A stretch of DNA of 62,437 nt, from positions 1 through 62,437 of the forward strand of contig DASUKF010000021.1 in assembly GCA_036278875.1 (NCBI GenBank), written 5' to 3'. Position 1 is the first letter of the stretch; each line of letters begins with the position of its first letter. Below, piece by piece: positions 33,837 through 41,616 of the stretch. The notes beneath the pieces are model-generated. The model saw only the letters and a list, made by a program, of their open reading frames with translations. It was not told where the DNA came from and searched no databases. The DNA comes from JANWLD01 sp036278875 (GTDB lineage Bacteria; Patescibacteriota; Saccharimonadia; Saccharimonadales; 2-12-FULL-41-12). The translations under genes were made by a program, and so were the position numbers.

Positions 33837-36448
33837 TTCAGCTTCCCTATAATACTTTTTCTTATGATTTCTTCTGGCGCATCTTTCCCCGTGAACAATC
33901 TGAACTGGGCGAAGGCCTGTTCCAGGAGCATCTCTATGCCGGATATGGTTTTGGCCCCGGATTTTTCAGCATCTTTTAGCAGTCTTGTCTTTAGTGGCGA
34001 ATAAACCACATCGTATACTATCTGCCCGCTTTGTAGCAGGGAAGGATTTATTGGTGATTTATCCTCATCCATACCGACAGAAGTAGTATTGCAGATAATG
34101 TCGCAATCTTTAATTTCTTCAATAGCTTGCAAGTCCGCATACTTGCAGCCGAATCTTTCTGCCAGAAGCCTGGCTTTATCAACCGTGCGGTTATATATGG
34201 TCACGTCGCAGCCGGCCCGGGTAAGTCCGTACGCGAACGCCTTGGCTGTTCCGCCGCCGCCTATTATCGCGGCTTTCTTTTCTTTTAACTCTGTGATTCT
34301 TCTAAGCGGCTCGACGGCACCTATCCAATCGGTGTTATATCCTCTTAAAATACCGTTTTCCTGAACTATCGTATTGACTGCGCCTATCTTTTCCGCAATC
34401 GGGTCTATACTGTCCAGGAATGGAATTACGAGCTCCTTATGCGGCATGGTCAGGCTTACGCCTCGTATGTCGCGGTTTTTTATCTGTTCTATGAAACTGC
34501 CGACGTTATCGGGTTTTACACGCCTGGCTTCATAAACGAACTCATCGTCTATCCCCAGCTCCCTGTAGCCTAGATTATGGATGTCGGGCGAAAGGGAATG
34601 CTTGATAGGGTCGCCTATGACCATGCATATCTTCGGCGTATGCTGTCCGAGTTTATCCAGTATATTGTTAGCTATGCGGTTGGGGCTGTCGGACGTGGTG
34701 TCGAATACGAAATCTGCATAGCGGAAATAATTTCCCTTGCGTTTTCTCCATACTTCGCCAAGTTCGCCTATGAGCGTCGGCTGGGTACTAAGCTCCGGCC
34801 GGTTCTTGTCCGTCCTGATGCGCATAGACAGTATCCTAGGCTCGGCTTTTAAAAGAAGGGTCAAGCAGTCATCGGCAAAATACTTCATATTTTCAGAATC
34901 CAACACTATTCCGCCGCCGGAAGAAAAAATACGATTCTTTTTGCGGCTGACTTCAGCGCATATATCAGACTCCAGCCTGCGGAAGCGGTCCCAGCCGTCT
35001 TCCAACACGATATCGCGGATTTTTTTGCCGTATTTTTCTTCAAGATATTCATCCATGTCTATGAATTCTTTGCCCAGCTTTTTTGCGAGTGTTTTACCCA
35101 CGGTGGTTTTGCCGCTGCCGCGCATCCCTACAAGCAATATGCTGGAAAACTTTCTCTCAACAACGCTTAAATTCGTTATCTTTTTTAATTCATCCCAAAA
35201 TCCGGGGAAAGTTTTGTCTACTACGCCGGGGTCGGTTATTTCTATGCCCGGTGTCTTAGTCCCGGCTACCGCGAACGACATCGCTATCCGGTGATCGCCG
35301 TAACTGTCTATCAGGCTTCCTGACGGCTCGCCGCCTTGTATCGTCAGGCTTTCCTCTGTGGAATCCGAGCTTATACCCATTTTTGCCAGTTCATTCTCCA
35401 GTGCGACTATACGTTCCGTTTCCTTGACGCGAAGCGAGCCTATGCCCCTGATAGTAGACTTACCCGGGGCGAATGCGGCAAGTACGGCCATGGTCATGGC
35501 CTGGTCCGGACATTTCTGCATATTCACTTCAATCGGTCGTATACTGCCGCCTGTCACTGTTATAGAGTTGTCACCGGTTTCAATTTTGGCATTCATTTCG
35601 CCCAATACATTCAGGAACTGTCTATCGGCTTGTTTGGAATCCGGGTTTAGGTTGCTTACCGTAACTTTGGAACCGTTAAGTACTGCCGCGGCGAAAAAAT
35701 AAGCGGCGCTGGAGAAGTCGCCTTCGACATGATATTTATCGGCTTCATATTTCTGGGGTTTTATCTCATAGGATTCATGATCGTAAGCTTTTACATCTAC
35801 GCCGAACTTATGCATCACGTCCAGGGTCATATCTACATAAGGCGCTGATATCTGTTTTCCTTCTATTTTTATCTCAGCAGGGGTTTTTAAAAGAGGCGAT
35901 ATTAAAAGGAGTGCGGATAGGAACTGGCTACTTGTTCCGCCGCTGATACGGGCTTTGCTTTTGTTTAGAGAAGAACTGCTTACTTTTATGGGCGGGAAAC
36001 CTTCTTTGCCTAAGTAGGTTATATCTGCGCCAAGACTTCTGAGCGCCTCTACAAGGTCGCCTATAGGCCTGTTATTCAGGCCTTCTTCGCCGGTGATTAT
36101 CTGCTTGCCTGGTACGATGGAGCATAAAGCGGTGATAAAGCGTATGGTTATACCTGAAAGGCCGGCATTTAGCTCAAAATCCTTATCCTTTATGTCTTTT
36201 ATGCTTCCTTTTACTATAAATTCGTCATTTGTTATATCTATTTTTATACCGAGTTTATTCAGGCAACGGCTCATGGATTTCGTATCGTCACTTAAAAGAG
36301 CGCCGGTTATTTTTACCGGGGTTTCAGACAATGCAGCCGCCAGAAGTGCTCTGTTGGTATAGCTTTTAGAGCCGGGCACCTCTACTGCGGTTTCAAATGG
36401 GCCGGCTACCGGTTTGATACCGGCGGCCTTTAACTTTAAGATATCCAT
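33833..36448 (-). CDS. trifunctional shikimate enzyme: EPSP synthase-shikimate kinase-shikimate dehydrogenase
   Basis: One 871-residue ORF carries three complete enzymes. Residues 1-425 are AroA (PGSKSYTNRALL at 25-36, DSYGDHRIAM at 381-390). Residues 433-600 are AroK (Walker A GMRGSGKTT 441-449, DMDEYLE 464-470, FRRLES 489-494, GGG 511-513). Residues 605-871 are AroE (SLSPDIHN 618-625, catalytic Lys in TMPHKE 667-672, NTDW 705-708, GGGGTAKA 730-737, EMLLEQAFAQF near 839-849). No stop or frame change interrupts the joints. The order A-K-E matches fungal AROM with the AroD domain omitted; aroD is the next gene. Confidence 0.95.
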   Translation of the reverse strand: MDILKLKAAGIKPVAGPFETAVEVPGSKSYTNRALLAAALSETPVKITGALLSDDTKSMSRCLNKLGIKIDITNDEFIVKGSIKDIKDKDFELNAGLSGITIRFITALCSIVPGKQIITGEEGLNNRPIGDLVEALRSLGADITYLGKEGFPPIKVSSSSLNKSKARISGGTSSQFLSALLLISPLLKTPAEIKIEGKQISAPYVDMTLDVMHKFGVDVKAYDHESYEIKPQKYEADKYHVEGDFSSAAYFFAAAVLNGSKVTVSNLNPDSKQADRQFLNVLGEMNAKIETGDNSITVTGGSIRPIEVNMQKCPDQAMTMAVLAAFAPGKSTIRGIGSLRVKETERIVALENELAKMGISSDSTEESLTIQGGEPSGSLIDSYGDHRIAMSFAVAGTKTPGIEITDPGVVDKTFPGFWDELKKITNLSVVERKFSSILLVGMRGSGKTTVGKTLAKKLGKEFIDMDEYLEEKYGKKIRDIVLEDGWDRFRRLESDICAEVSRKKNRIFSSGGGIVLDSENMKYFADDCLTLLLKAEPRILSMRIRTDKNRPELSTQPTLIGELGEVWRKRKGNYFRYADFVFDTTSDSPNRIANNILDKLGQHTPKICMVIGDPIKHSLSPDIHNLGYRELGIDDEFVYEARRVKPDNVGSFIEQIKNRDIRGVSLTMPHKELVIPFLDSIDPIAEKIGAVNTIVQENGILRGYNTDWIGAVEPLRRITELKEKKAAIIGGGGTAKAFAYGLTRAGCDVTIYNRTVDKARLLAERFGCKYADLQAIEEIKDCDIICNTTSVGMDEDKSPINPSLLQSGQIVYDVVYSPLKTRLLKDAEKSGAKTISGIEMLLEQAFAQFRLFTGKDAPEEIIRKSIIGKLK

Positions 36449-36455
36449 CCTACCA

Positions 36456-36461
36456 ATAATA
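36456..36461 (-). promoter_or_regulatory. -10 box of the aro operon (leaderless arrangement)
   Basis: On the minus strand TATTAT ends 7 bases before the ATG at 36448. A TAGG just before the ATG is too close to act as a normal ribosome-binding site. Confidence 0.45.
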
Positions 36462-36539
36462 ATTCAAAAAGGTTAGACAGCGAAGTTTTTATAGATTAGA
36501 ATAATTAGGATGATTTTAAATGTTAAACGCGGTTTGAGC

Positions 36540-36581
36540 ATGTGTCGCAGCTGTATGCACGGCTGTTGCCTCAATTGTTAG
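36540..36581 (+). CDS. cysteine leader peptide of the cysH attenuator
   Basis: A 13-codon ORF encoding MCRSCMHGCCLNC, then TAG; five of 13 residues are Cys. It lies 76 bases upstream of cysH and is followed by an intrinsic terminator. Within it, CGGCTGTTGC (36560-36569, covering His-Gly-Cys-Cys codons) is the exact complement of GCAACAGCCG (36611-36620), the loop and start of the 3' arm of that terminator. Codon content matches the product of the regulated pathway. Strong candidate for Cys-responsive attenuation; not in any family I can name. Confidence 0.8.
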   Translation: MCRSCMHGCCLNC

Positions 36582-36600
36582 ATTAAATAAAGCTAACCAT

Positions 36601-36631
36601 AACCTCCCGAGCAACAGCCGGGAGGTTTTTT
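36601..36631 (+). terminator. attenuator terminator upstream of cysH
   Basis: Arms AACCTCCCG (36601-36609) and CGGGAGGTT (36619-36627) around a 9-base loop, running into a T-tract (36626-36631). The loop plus first arm bases can pair with 36560-36569 in the leader ORF. A ribosome held at the early Cys codons would leave that strand free and favour readthrough into cysH. Confidence 0.88.
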
Positions 36632-36656
36632 AATTTGTCAAAAATAGGAGAATGGA

Positions 36657-37385
36657 ATGACTTACAAGATTAAATCAATAGCAGCCGACATAGCTCGCCT
36701 GAACAACCGTCTTGACGGCTTAAGCCCGGAAGAGATAATCCGCTGGGCTGATAGGAGCTTTGCCGGCGGCCTGTATGCCGCCTCAAGCTTCGGCGCCGAA
36801 TCGGCGCTGCTTTTAAGCGCTATTAAAAAAACCGGAATCAGCATACCGATAGTTACTATCGACACCGGATTCTGGTTTCCTGAAACGCATGAGTTCATGG
36901 ATCGTCTGGCGGACGAATACGGCCTGGATATACGGGTATTCAGCCCGGATAAAGAAGATATAAAGCGCATAGACAAGACTTTCCTTTGGACTGACAGTAT
37001 AGAATCGTACAACCGGATAACCAAGCTGGAGCCTATGAGCCGGGCCGCCGAAGAGCTTGGCATCAGAGCGTTATTGTCCGGAGCGCGTCGTTATCAGACC
37101 GCTGGCCGCTCCAGGCTGCGTCACCTGGAGGTAGGAAATGACGGCGAAATACGGATTTATCCGTTCATAGACTGGACACGCGAAGAAGTGGAGAAGCTGT
37201 TCCGGCGCAAAGAATTGCCCAGACACCCCCTATACGACCTGGGGTATGAATCCATAGGCGACTGGACGATAACCCGGCCGGGTACGGGACGTGACGGCAG
37301 AAACCTCGGTATAAGAAACGAATGCGGTCTTCATATACTGCCGGGAAGCAACAAGCATTTTCAGACCATCCGGCCAACAGGATAA
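36657..37385 (+). CDS. cysH: phosphoadenylyl-sulfate (PAPS) reductase
   Basis: Reduces PAPS to sulfite using thioredoxin or glutaredoxin, for cysteine synthesis. 242 residues with the adenine-nucleotide alpha-hydrolase fold: SSFGAESALLL as PP-loop, ARRYQTAGR, HPLYDLGYESIGDW, and the catalytic Cys223 in ECGLH. The CC...CxxC iron-sulfur cysteines of APS reductases are absent, so PAPS is the likely substrate. TAGGAG lies 6-7 bases before the ATG. It is alone behind a Cys-codon attenuator, consistent with cysteine control. Confidence 0.93.
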   Translation: MTYKIKSIAADIARLNNRLDGLSPEEIIRWADRSFAGGLYAASSFGAESALLLSAIKKTGISIPIVTIDTGFWFPETHEFMDRLADEYGLDIRVFSPDKEDIKRIDKTFLWTDSIESYNRITKLEPMSRAAEELGIRALLSGARRYQTAGRSRLRHLEVGNDGEIRIYPFIDWTREEVEKLFRRKELPRHPLYDLGYESIGDWTITRPGTGRDGRNLGIRNECGLHILPGSNKHFQTIRPTG

Positions 37386-37454
37386 AAATACTTTACAAAC
37401 TTCTTAGTTTGCTTTAACATATTTTGGTAGCTTGCGTGGGTATTAGTATACTCA

Positions 37455-37489
37455 TGCTAAAATATTTCTAACTATCAATATTCAAGGAG
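37455..37489 (+). promoter_or_regulatory. extended -10 and ribosome-binding site of tuf
   Basis: TGcTAAAAT (TAAAAT 37458-37463) with a start near 37470, then AAGGAG (37484-37489), 12 bases before the ATG. tuf therefore has a short UTR with a Shine-Dalgarno. Confidence 0.55.
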
Positions 37490-37501
37490 ACCAAAGAACA
37501 A

Positions 37502-38683
37502 ATGGCAGACTTTGATCGAAGCAAACCCCATATTAACGTCGGTACCATGGGTCACGTTGACCACGGTAAGACTACATTAACCGCGGCTATTACCGCCGTG
37601 CTGGCCAAGAAACTTCCCAGCGATGTCAACAAGCCTATAGCTTATGACCAGATTGACAATGCCCCCGAGGAAAAACAGCGTGGTATCACCATCGCTACCT
37701 CCCACCAGGAATACGAAAGTGAAAAACGCCACTACGCACACGTTGACATGCCGGGACATGCCGACTACGTAAAGAATATGATTACCGGTGCTGCGCAGGT
37801 AGACGGTGCTATCTTGGTCGTTTCTGCCGCAGACGGCCCTATGCCTCAGACCCGCGAACACGTGCTACTGGCACGCCAGGTCGGTGTACCCAGCATATTG
37901 GTATTTATGAACAAGATGGACCTGGCCGATCCCGAATTGGTCGAGCTGGTTGAAGAAGATATCCGCGACCTGCTTGCTAAGAACGATTTCGACCGAGACT
38001 GTCCTATTATCAAGGGTTCTGCCACTAAGGCTCTTGAAGGTTCTGCAGAGGACGAAGACGCTATCATGGAACTGATTAAGGCCATGGACGACTATATTCC
38101 GGAGCCTAAGCGCGACCTCGACAAGCCTTTCCTGATGCCTATCGAGGACGTATTCTCCATCAAAGGACGTGGTACTGTTGCTACCGGACGTATCGAAACC
38201 GGTATAGTTAAAATGAACGACGAAGTAGAAATCGTCGGTATCAAAGACACTCACAAAACCGTTGTTACAGGGATTGAAGCATTCAAGAAAAACCTCGACC
38301 AGGGTCAGGCGGGCGATAACGCAGGCCTTCTGCTCCGAGGTATAGAGCGCGATGATATAGAGCGTGGACAGGTACTTTGCAAGCCGGGTTCTATTACTCC
38401 GCACACTGAATTTGACGCGGAAGTATATGTCCTTACCAAGGAAGAAGGCGGACGGCACACACCGTTCTTCAAAGGTTACAAGCCTCAGTTTTATTTCCGA
38501 ACCACTGATGTTACCGGCGAAGTCGAACTTCCGGCTGACAAAGAGATGGTCATGCCCGGCGACACCGTAACATTCAAGGTCAAACTGCTCGCGCCTATTG
38601 CTATGGACCAGGGTCTTCGCTTCGCTATTCGCGAAGGCGGACGAACCGTAGGCGCCGGCGTCGTTACAAAAATCAACAAATAG
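37502..38683 (+). CDS. tuf: elongation factor Tu
   Basis: GTPase delivering aminoacyl-tRNA to the ribosome. 393 residues, usual length. G1 GHVDHGKT, G2 RGITIATSH, G4 NKMD and the domain 2/3 motifs are present. The DCPGH motif reads D82-M-P-G-H86, so the conserved thiol-sensitive Cys is Met. Only copy in the window, in its own transcription unit, separated from rpsL-rpsG-fusA by the aro and cysH genes. Confidence 0.98.
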   Translation: MADFDRSKPHINVGTMGHVDHGKTTLTAAITAVLAKKLPSDVNKPIAYDQIDNAPEEKQRGITIATSHQEYESEKRHYAHVDMPGHADYVKNMITGAAQVDGAILVVSAADGPMPQTREHVLLARQVGVPSILVFMNKMDLADPELVELVEEDIRDLLAKNDFDRDCPIIKGSATKALEGSAEDEDAIMELIKAMDDYIPEPKRDLDKPFLMPIEDVFSIKGRGTVATGRIETGIVKMNDEVEIVGIKDTHKTVVTGIEAFKKNLDQGQAGDNAGLLLRGIERDDIERGQVLCKPGSITPHTEFDAEVYVLTKEEGGRHTPFFKGYKPQFYFRTTDVTGEVELPADKEMVMPGDTVTFKVKLLAPIAMDQGLRFAIREGGRTVGAGVVTKINK

Positions 38684-38699
38684 ATAAAAGCAAAAAGCT

Positions 38700-38731
38700 A
38701 AAAAGCCCTGGCTGGCAAGTCGGGGTTTTTT
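38700..38731 (+). terminator. probable intrinsic terminator of tuf
   Basis: An A-rich stretch and CCC (38706-38708) pair imperfectly with CGGGG (38721-38725), followed by six T (38726-38731), 16 bases after the tuf stop. The stem is short with mismatches, so confidence is moderate. Confidence 0.55.
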
Positions 38732-38732
38732 A

Positions 38733-38741
38733 TGTTATAAC
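38733..38741 (+). promoter_or_regulatory. extended -10 of the patatin gene
   Basis: TGtTATAAC, ending 9 bases before the ATG; UTR of at most a few bases. Confidence 0.5.
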
Positions 38742-38750
38742 TAATCAATT

Positions 38751-39551
38751 ATGTCAAATCCGGAAGCATCTCTGCTGGGTGAATGGCTGGGGGCAGAGCA
38801 GTATGAACTGGCTATGCCGGCCGGATGGCTGCGTGTCTTTGCCCATACGGGCACCTTAAAAGCACTAGAGAAACACGGCGTAGAACCGACCAGTGTACGC
38901 GGGGCAAGTGCCGGCGCAGAAGCCGGTGGTTTGTATGCTGCCGGCATGGATCCGGAAGATATAGAAAAGTTTTTGATAGGTATTCGACGTAAAGATGTGT
39001 GGGATCCTGATTATACATTCGGCTTGCTTAGACACGGATTAAAAAGCCGCACGGGTTTTTTAAAAGGAAGGCTGCTTGAAGGAAAATTCCGCGAAGCGGT
39101 AGGCGATGTACAGATCCAGGACTTGGCTATGAAGCTTAGCATTTCGGTGACGGATGTTTTGAGCTGGGACGCCGAAGCCCTAACCGAAGGCGATCTGCCA
39201 CGTGCTATGACTGCTTCGTCCGCGTTTCCGTTCTGGCTGCAACCCCAACTGGTAAACGGACGGCCGAAATTAGACGGCGGTATAAAAGATCACGCCGGAC
39301 TGGCCGACTCCCCCAAAGATGAGCGTACTTTCTTTGCCGGCCATGAACCTCACGGCTTCAGGTCAAGGTTTGACAGGGGAGATACTGAGGCATTCGAGGG
39401 CCGGACAAATATAGCGGTACTCGAGATTCCCGGTATACCATCAGTAAGTCCTTTTGCTTTGGAGGAGGGTAAGGCAGCTATTAACCACGCTATGGAATAT
39501 ACCGAACAAGCCCTATACCTGCCCGTCGAAGGGCAATTTGGAGAAATTTAA
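38751..39551 (+). CDS. patatin-like protein with altered oxyanion loop
   Basis: 266 residues of the patatin phospholipase fold. The nucleophile elbow GASAG has Ser53 and the catalytic Asp175 lies in KLDGGIKD, so the Ser-Asp dyad is kept. The upstream glycine-rich oxyanion loop (usually GGGxRG) reads MPAGWLRVFAHTG (22-34), which may alter or reduce activity. No signal peptide. Substrate unknown; lipid acyl hydrolysis is the family role. It is a single-gene unit behind tuf. Confidence 0.8.
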   Translation: MSNPEASLLGEWLGAEQYELAMPAGWLRVFAHTGTLKALEKHGVEPTSVRGASAGAEAGGLYAAGMDPEDIEKFLIGIRRKDVWDPDYTFGLLRHGLKSRTGFLKGRLLEGKFREAVGDVQIQDLAMKLSISVTDVLSWDAEALTEGDLPRAMTASSAFPFWLQPQLVNGRPKLDGGIKDHAGLADSPKDERTFFAGHEPHGFRSRFDRGDTEAFEGRTNIAVLEIPGIPSVSPFALEEGKAAINHAMEYTEQALYLPVEGQFGEI

Positions 39552-39557
39552 AAAAGA

Positions 39558-39566
39558 TGTTATAAT
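39558..39566 (+). promoter_or_regulatory. extended -10 of the gene at 39595
   Basis: A perfect TGtTATAAT. The transcript would start near 39573, leaving a UTR of about 22 bases with GAAAGAAG as weak ribosome-binding site. Confidence 0.65.
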
Positions 39567-39594
39567 TATATAAATAATCAGAGAAAGAAGTAAA

Positions 39595-40131
39595 ATGCAC
39601 AAGAGAGTAGAGCCCACCTATGAAGTTAATTTCATTGAACGCCTTGAAAACGGCGAGATAGGCCGATGGGCGTCGGCGTATGTAAGCGGTTTTAAGGAAG
39701 GCGAAAGCCGCCATGAGCAGGTTGAAAAAACTTTAGGCAAGCTGGGTTCTCCCGTCGTTGACGGCGATTTTAAAATGCGCCGCATGAGAACCGCGGAACT
39801 GCATGCTGCCCTCAGAAAGAACGGGCGGGAAGGCAGCGCTCCGGATATACAGGAATTTGGCGGCTTGACTGCGCACATTACCCATCCTGAAGGTGAAGAC
39901 TTAAAAAGAGTGCGGGACGAGCGGCTGGAAATGGTCGCCGAATGGATAGTGGACATAGAAGCGGTCCAGCAGGGACAGTATGCTGGCTTTGGTGCTATTA
40001 GAAGCGGCCTGGGCCTGATAACCAGACAGAACGCCGATAGACTGGAAGCCCAGATAAGAGACAGGCATGGGCCTATATATAACAACGGCCAGTCTGGCTC
40101 AAACGTGGTGGAGTTACCTAAGACTGCCTAA
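39595..40131 (+). CDS. unrecognised protein upstream of the S10 operon
   Basis: 178 residues, family not recognised, soluble and charged with predicted helices, and a low-complexity Gly/Ser/Asn tail near the end. It has a perfect extended -10. As with other orphans in this window it is a monocistronic insertion between housekeeping units. Confidence 0.65.
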   Translation: MHKRVEPTYEVNFIERLENGEIGRWASAYVSGFKEGESRHEQVEKTLGKLGSPVVDGDFKMRRMRTAELHAALRKNGREGSAPDIQEFGGLTAHITHPEGEDLKRVRDERLEMVAEWIVDIEAVQQGQYAGFGAIRSGLGLITRQNADRLEAQIRDRHGPIYNNGQSGSNVVELPKTA

Positions 40132-40143
40132 GCATTCCATTGC

Positions 40144-40179
40144 CTGACACTTGTCAGCCGCAGTAAAATAAGTTATCAT
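40144..40179 (+). promoter_or_regulatory. promoter of rpsJ with overlapping dyad
   Basis: -35 TTGTCA (40151-40156), 17-base spacer and -10 TATCAT (40174-40179). The dyad CTGACA-CT-TGTCAG (40144-40157) covers the -35, a position suited to a repressor. Further down, CTAAC/GTTAG (40245-40259) forms a small hairpin just before the AAAGGA ribosome-binding site of rpsJ. Confidence 0.6.
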
Positions 40180-40274
40180 TGAGCCCTAAATTAAACCAGC
40201 TGACTAAAAGTTATTTTGAAAAGACAGAATAATGTTACAGCAGACTAACGATAAGTTAGAAAGGAACAACACCT

Positions 40275-40619
40275 ATGGCAACGACACCTCCTCCGGCGGA
40301 CGGTAAAAAAGAAAGCAAGCAGCGTATACGCATACGCCTGAAGGCTTATGACCACAAGGTCATCGACCAATCTGCCAAACAGATTGTAGATACGGCGGTC
40401 AGGACGGGCGCGACTATTTCCGGCCCTATTCCGCTGCCTACCCGCAGGAGTACTTTCACGGTGGTAAAAAGCCCCCATGTGTTCAAAAAGGGCCGCGAGC
40501 AGTTCGAGATGCGCGTGCACAAACGCCTGATAGACGTGCTTGATCCGACCCCAAAGACGATTGACTCGCTTATGAATCTTTCACTTCCCGCCGGCTGCGA
40601 CGCCGAAATCAAAATGTAG
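40275..40619 (+). CDS. rpsJ: 30S ribosomal protein S10
   Basis: 114 residues, with a short Pro-rich N-terminal extension (MATTPPPADGKK) before the usual RIRIRLKAYDH opening. The GPIPLPTRRSTFTVVKSPH motif is diagnostic. Unlike most genomes it is not directly followed by rplC; a lipoprotein gene and a separate promoter intervene. Confidence 0.97.
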   Translation: MATTPPPADGKKESKQRIRIRLKAYDHKVIDQSAKQIVDTAVRTGATISGPIPLPTRRSTFTVVKSPHVFKKGREQFEMRVHKRLIDVLDPTPKTIDSLMNLSLPAGCDAEIKM

Positions 40620-40664
40620 CCACATAATGCGGGTCTTTTATAGCGCTCATGTTTCAAAATATTA

Positions 40665-40693
40665 TTGCTGTATTTTGAATAATATGCTATACG
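40665..40693 (+). promoter_or_regulatory. promoter of the lipoprotein gene
   Basis: -35-like TTGCTG (40665-40670), 17-base spacer and extended -10 TGcTATACG (40685-40693). GGGAG lies about 10 bases before the GTG start. Confidence 0.5.
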
Positions 40694-40723
40694 TAATATG
40701 AGTAATACGGGAGAAGACAAAAA

Positions 40724-41440
40724 GTGAGAGAGCGAATAGGTGAAATAGCCAAGAAAACAAAAGAAAATCTTAAAAAAGTCACGGCTGTAGCCGCCATAGC
40801 AGGGAGTGGAGCGTTGTTCTTGGCAGGATGCGGCGTAGGTGATGTATTGCCGCACGACAAAAGCCAGGATTATCCTACCCATACACTTAAAGAAGCTAGA
40901 AAAACGGCTCTTAATAAATACGAGCATAAACTTGGCAGAATGAATCCTTCCGAAAAATTTGCCGCACAATATTTAGGCGTCTTTGCGGCTGACGTAGTAA
41001 AGACCAAAGCGACTGACTATGACGGAGAAAACTTAAGCGTGAAAGATTTTTATAAATTTAAGATCAATAATGCGTGTCTTAAGGGCACTGTTTTTGATAT
41101 AGCCGGCGGCGAATTAAAGATAACGGCTAACGGCTTCTTGTCCTCGTTAAGCGCCAGGGCTGATTTTCCTGCCCCGGCAGCATTTGCTTATGTAGGCGGA
41201 TCCCGCCCCGATGTCTTGCACGTTAAGCCTATAGGGCAAGACGGCAGTTCTTACGGGCTGTCTTTCAGGGGCGTGGAAGGAAATGACCAATTGTCGCCCC
41301 TGGATCAGTTTACATCTGATGTGCTTGATACGAACGGTTGTGATACGGGTTTAGTCAGTCATGTGACTGTAGGCGAGGACCCGGATGACATTATGCAGTT
41401 CAACGACTTCCAGAAATACGCATACACTGTCCCTAGGTAG
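40724..41440 (+). CDS. putative lipoprotein inserted between rpsJ and rplC
   Basis: 238 residues from GTG 40724. A basic N-terminus is followed by a hydrophobic stretch ending in the lipobox LAGC (Cys at about 36), so it is probably exported and lipid-anchored. Two further cysteines (near 126 and 210) could bond outside. The mature part is not recognised. It has its own promoter and interrupts the otherwise conserved S10-L3 gene order. Confidence 0.75.
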   Translation: MRERIGEIAKKTKENLKKVTAVAAIAGSGALFLAGCGVGDVLPHDKSQDYPTHTLKEARKTALNKYEHKLGRMNPSEKFAAQYLGVFAADVVKTKATDYDGENLSVKDFYKFKINNACLKGTVFDIAGGELKITANGFLSSLSARADFPAPAAFAYVGGSRPDVLHVKPIGQDGSSYGLSFRGVEGNDQLSPLDQFTSDVLDTNGCDTGLVSHVTVGEDPDDIMQFNDFQKYAYTVPR

Positions 41441-41467
41441 TTTAGTTTTTGTAGAATTTACCACGCA

Positions 41468-41616
41468 TTGACTAGTGTTAGCCTTTTGTGGTAATCTGTT
41501 ATGGTCTGTTGATGAATAATCGCGCATGGCGCGTCTTGGAAGGTCTATCTCGACAGAGGTAGAAACCACCGACCGCCATGATTTTATTGTCAGCTTAAAA
41601 TAAAGGAGCAAGTAGC
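41468..41616 (+). promoter_or_regulatory. promoter and structured RNA leader of the rplC operon
   Basis: -35 TTGACT (41468-41473) and extended -10 TGgTAATCT (TAATCT 41492-41497). The leader then folds into a long stem: ATGGCG (41526-41531) with CGCCAT (41574-41579), GTC (41533-41535) with GAC (41571-41573), GGT (41542-41544) with ACC (41565-41567), and CTATCTC (41545-41551) with GAGGTAG (41556-41562, one G-U) around the loop GACA. This nested structure just before rplC suggests a ribosomal-protein-binding autoregulatory element. AAAGGAG (41603-41608) serves the TTG start. Confidence 0.65.

Noticed and set aside
36449..36656. SAM or other riboswitch upstream of cysH
   Set aside because: No recognisable aptamer; the region is accounted for by the Cys leader ORF and terminator.
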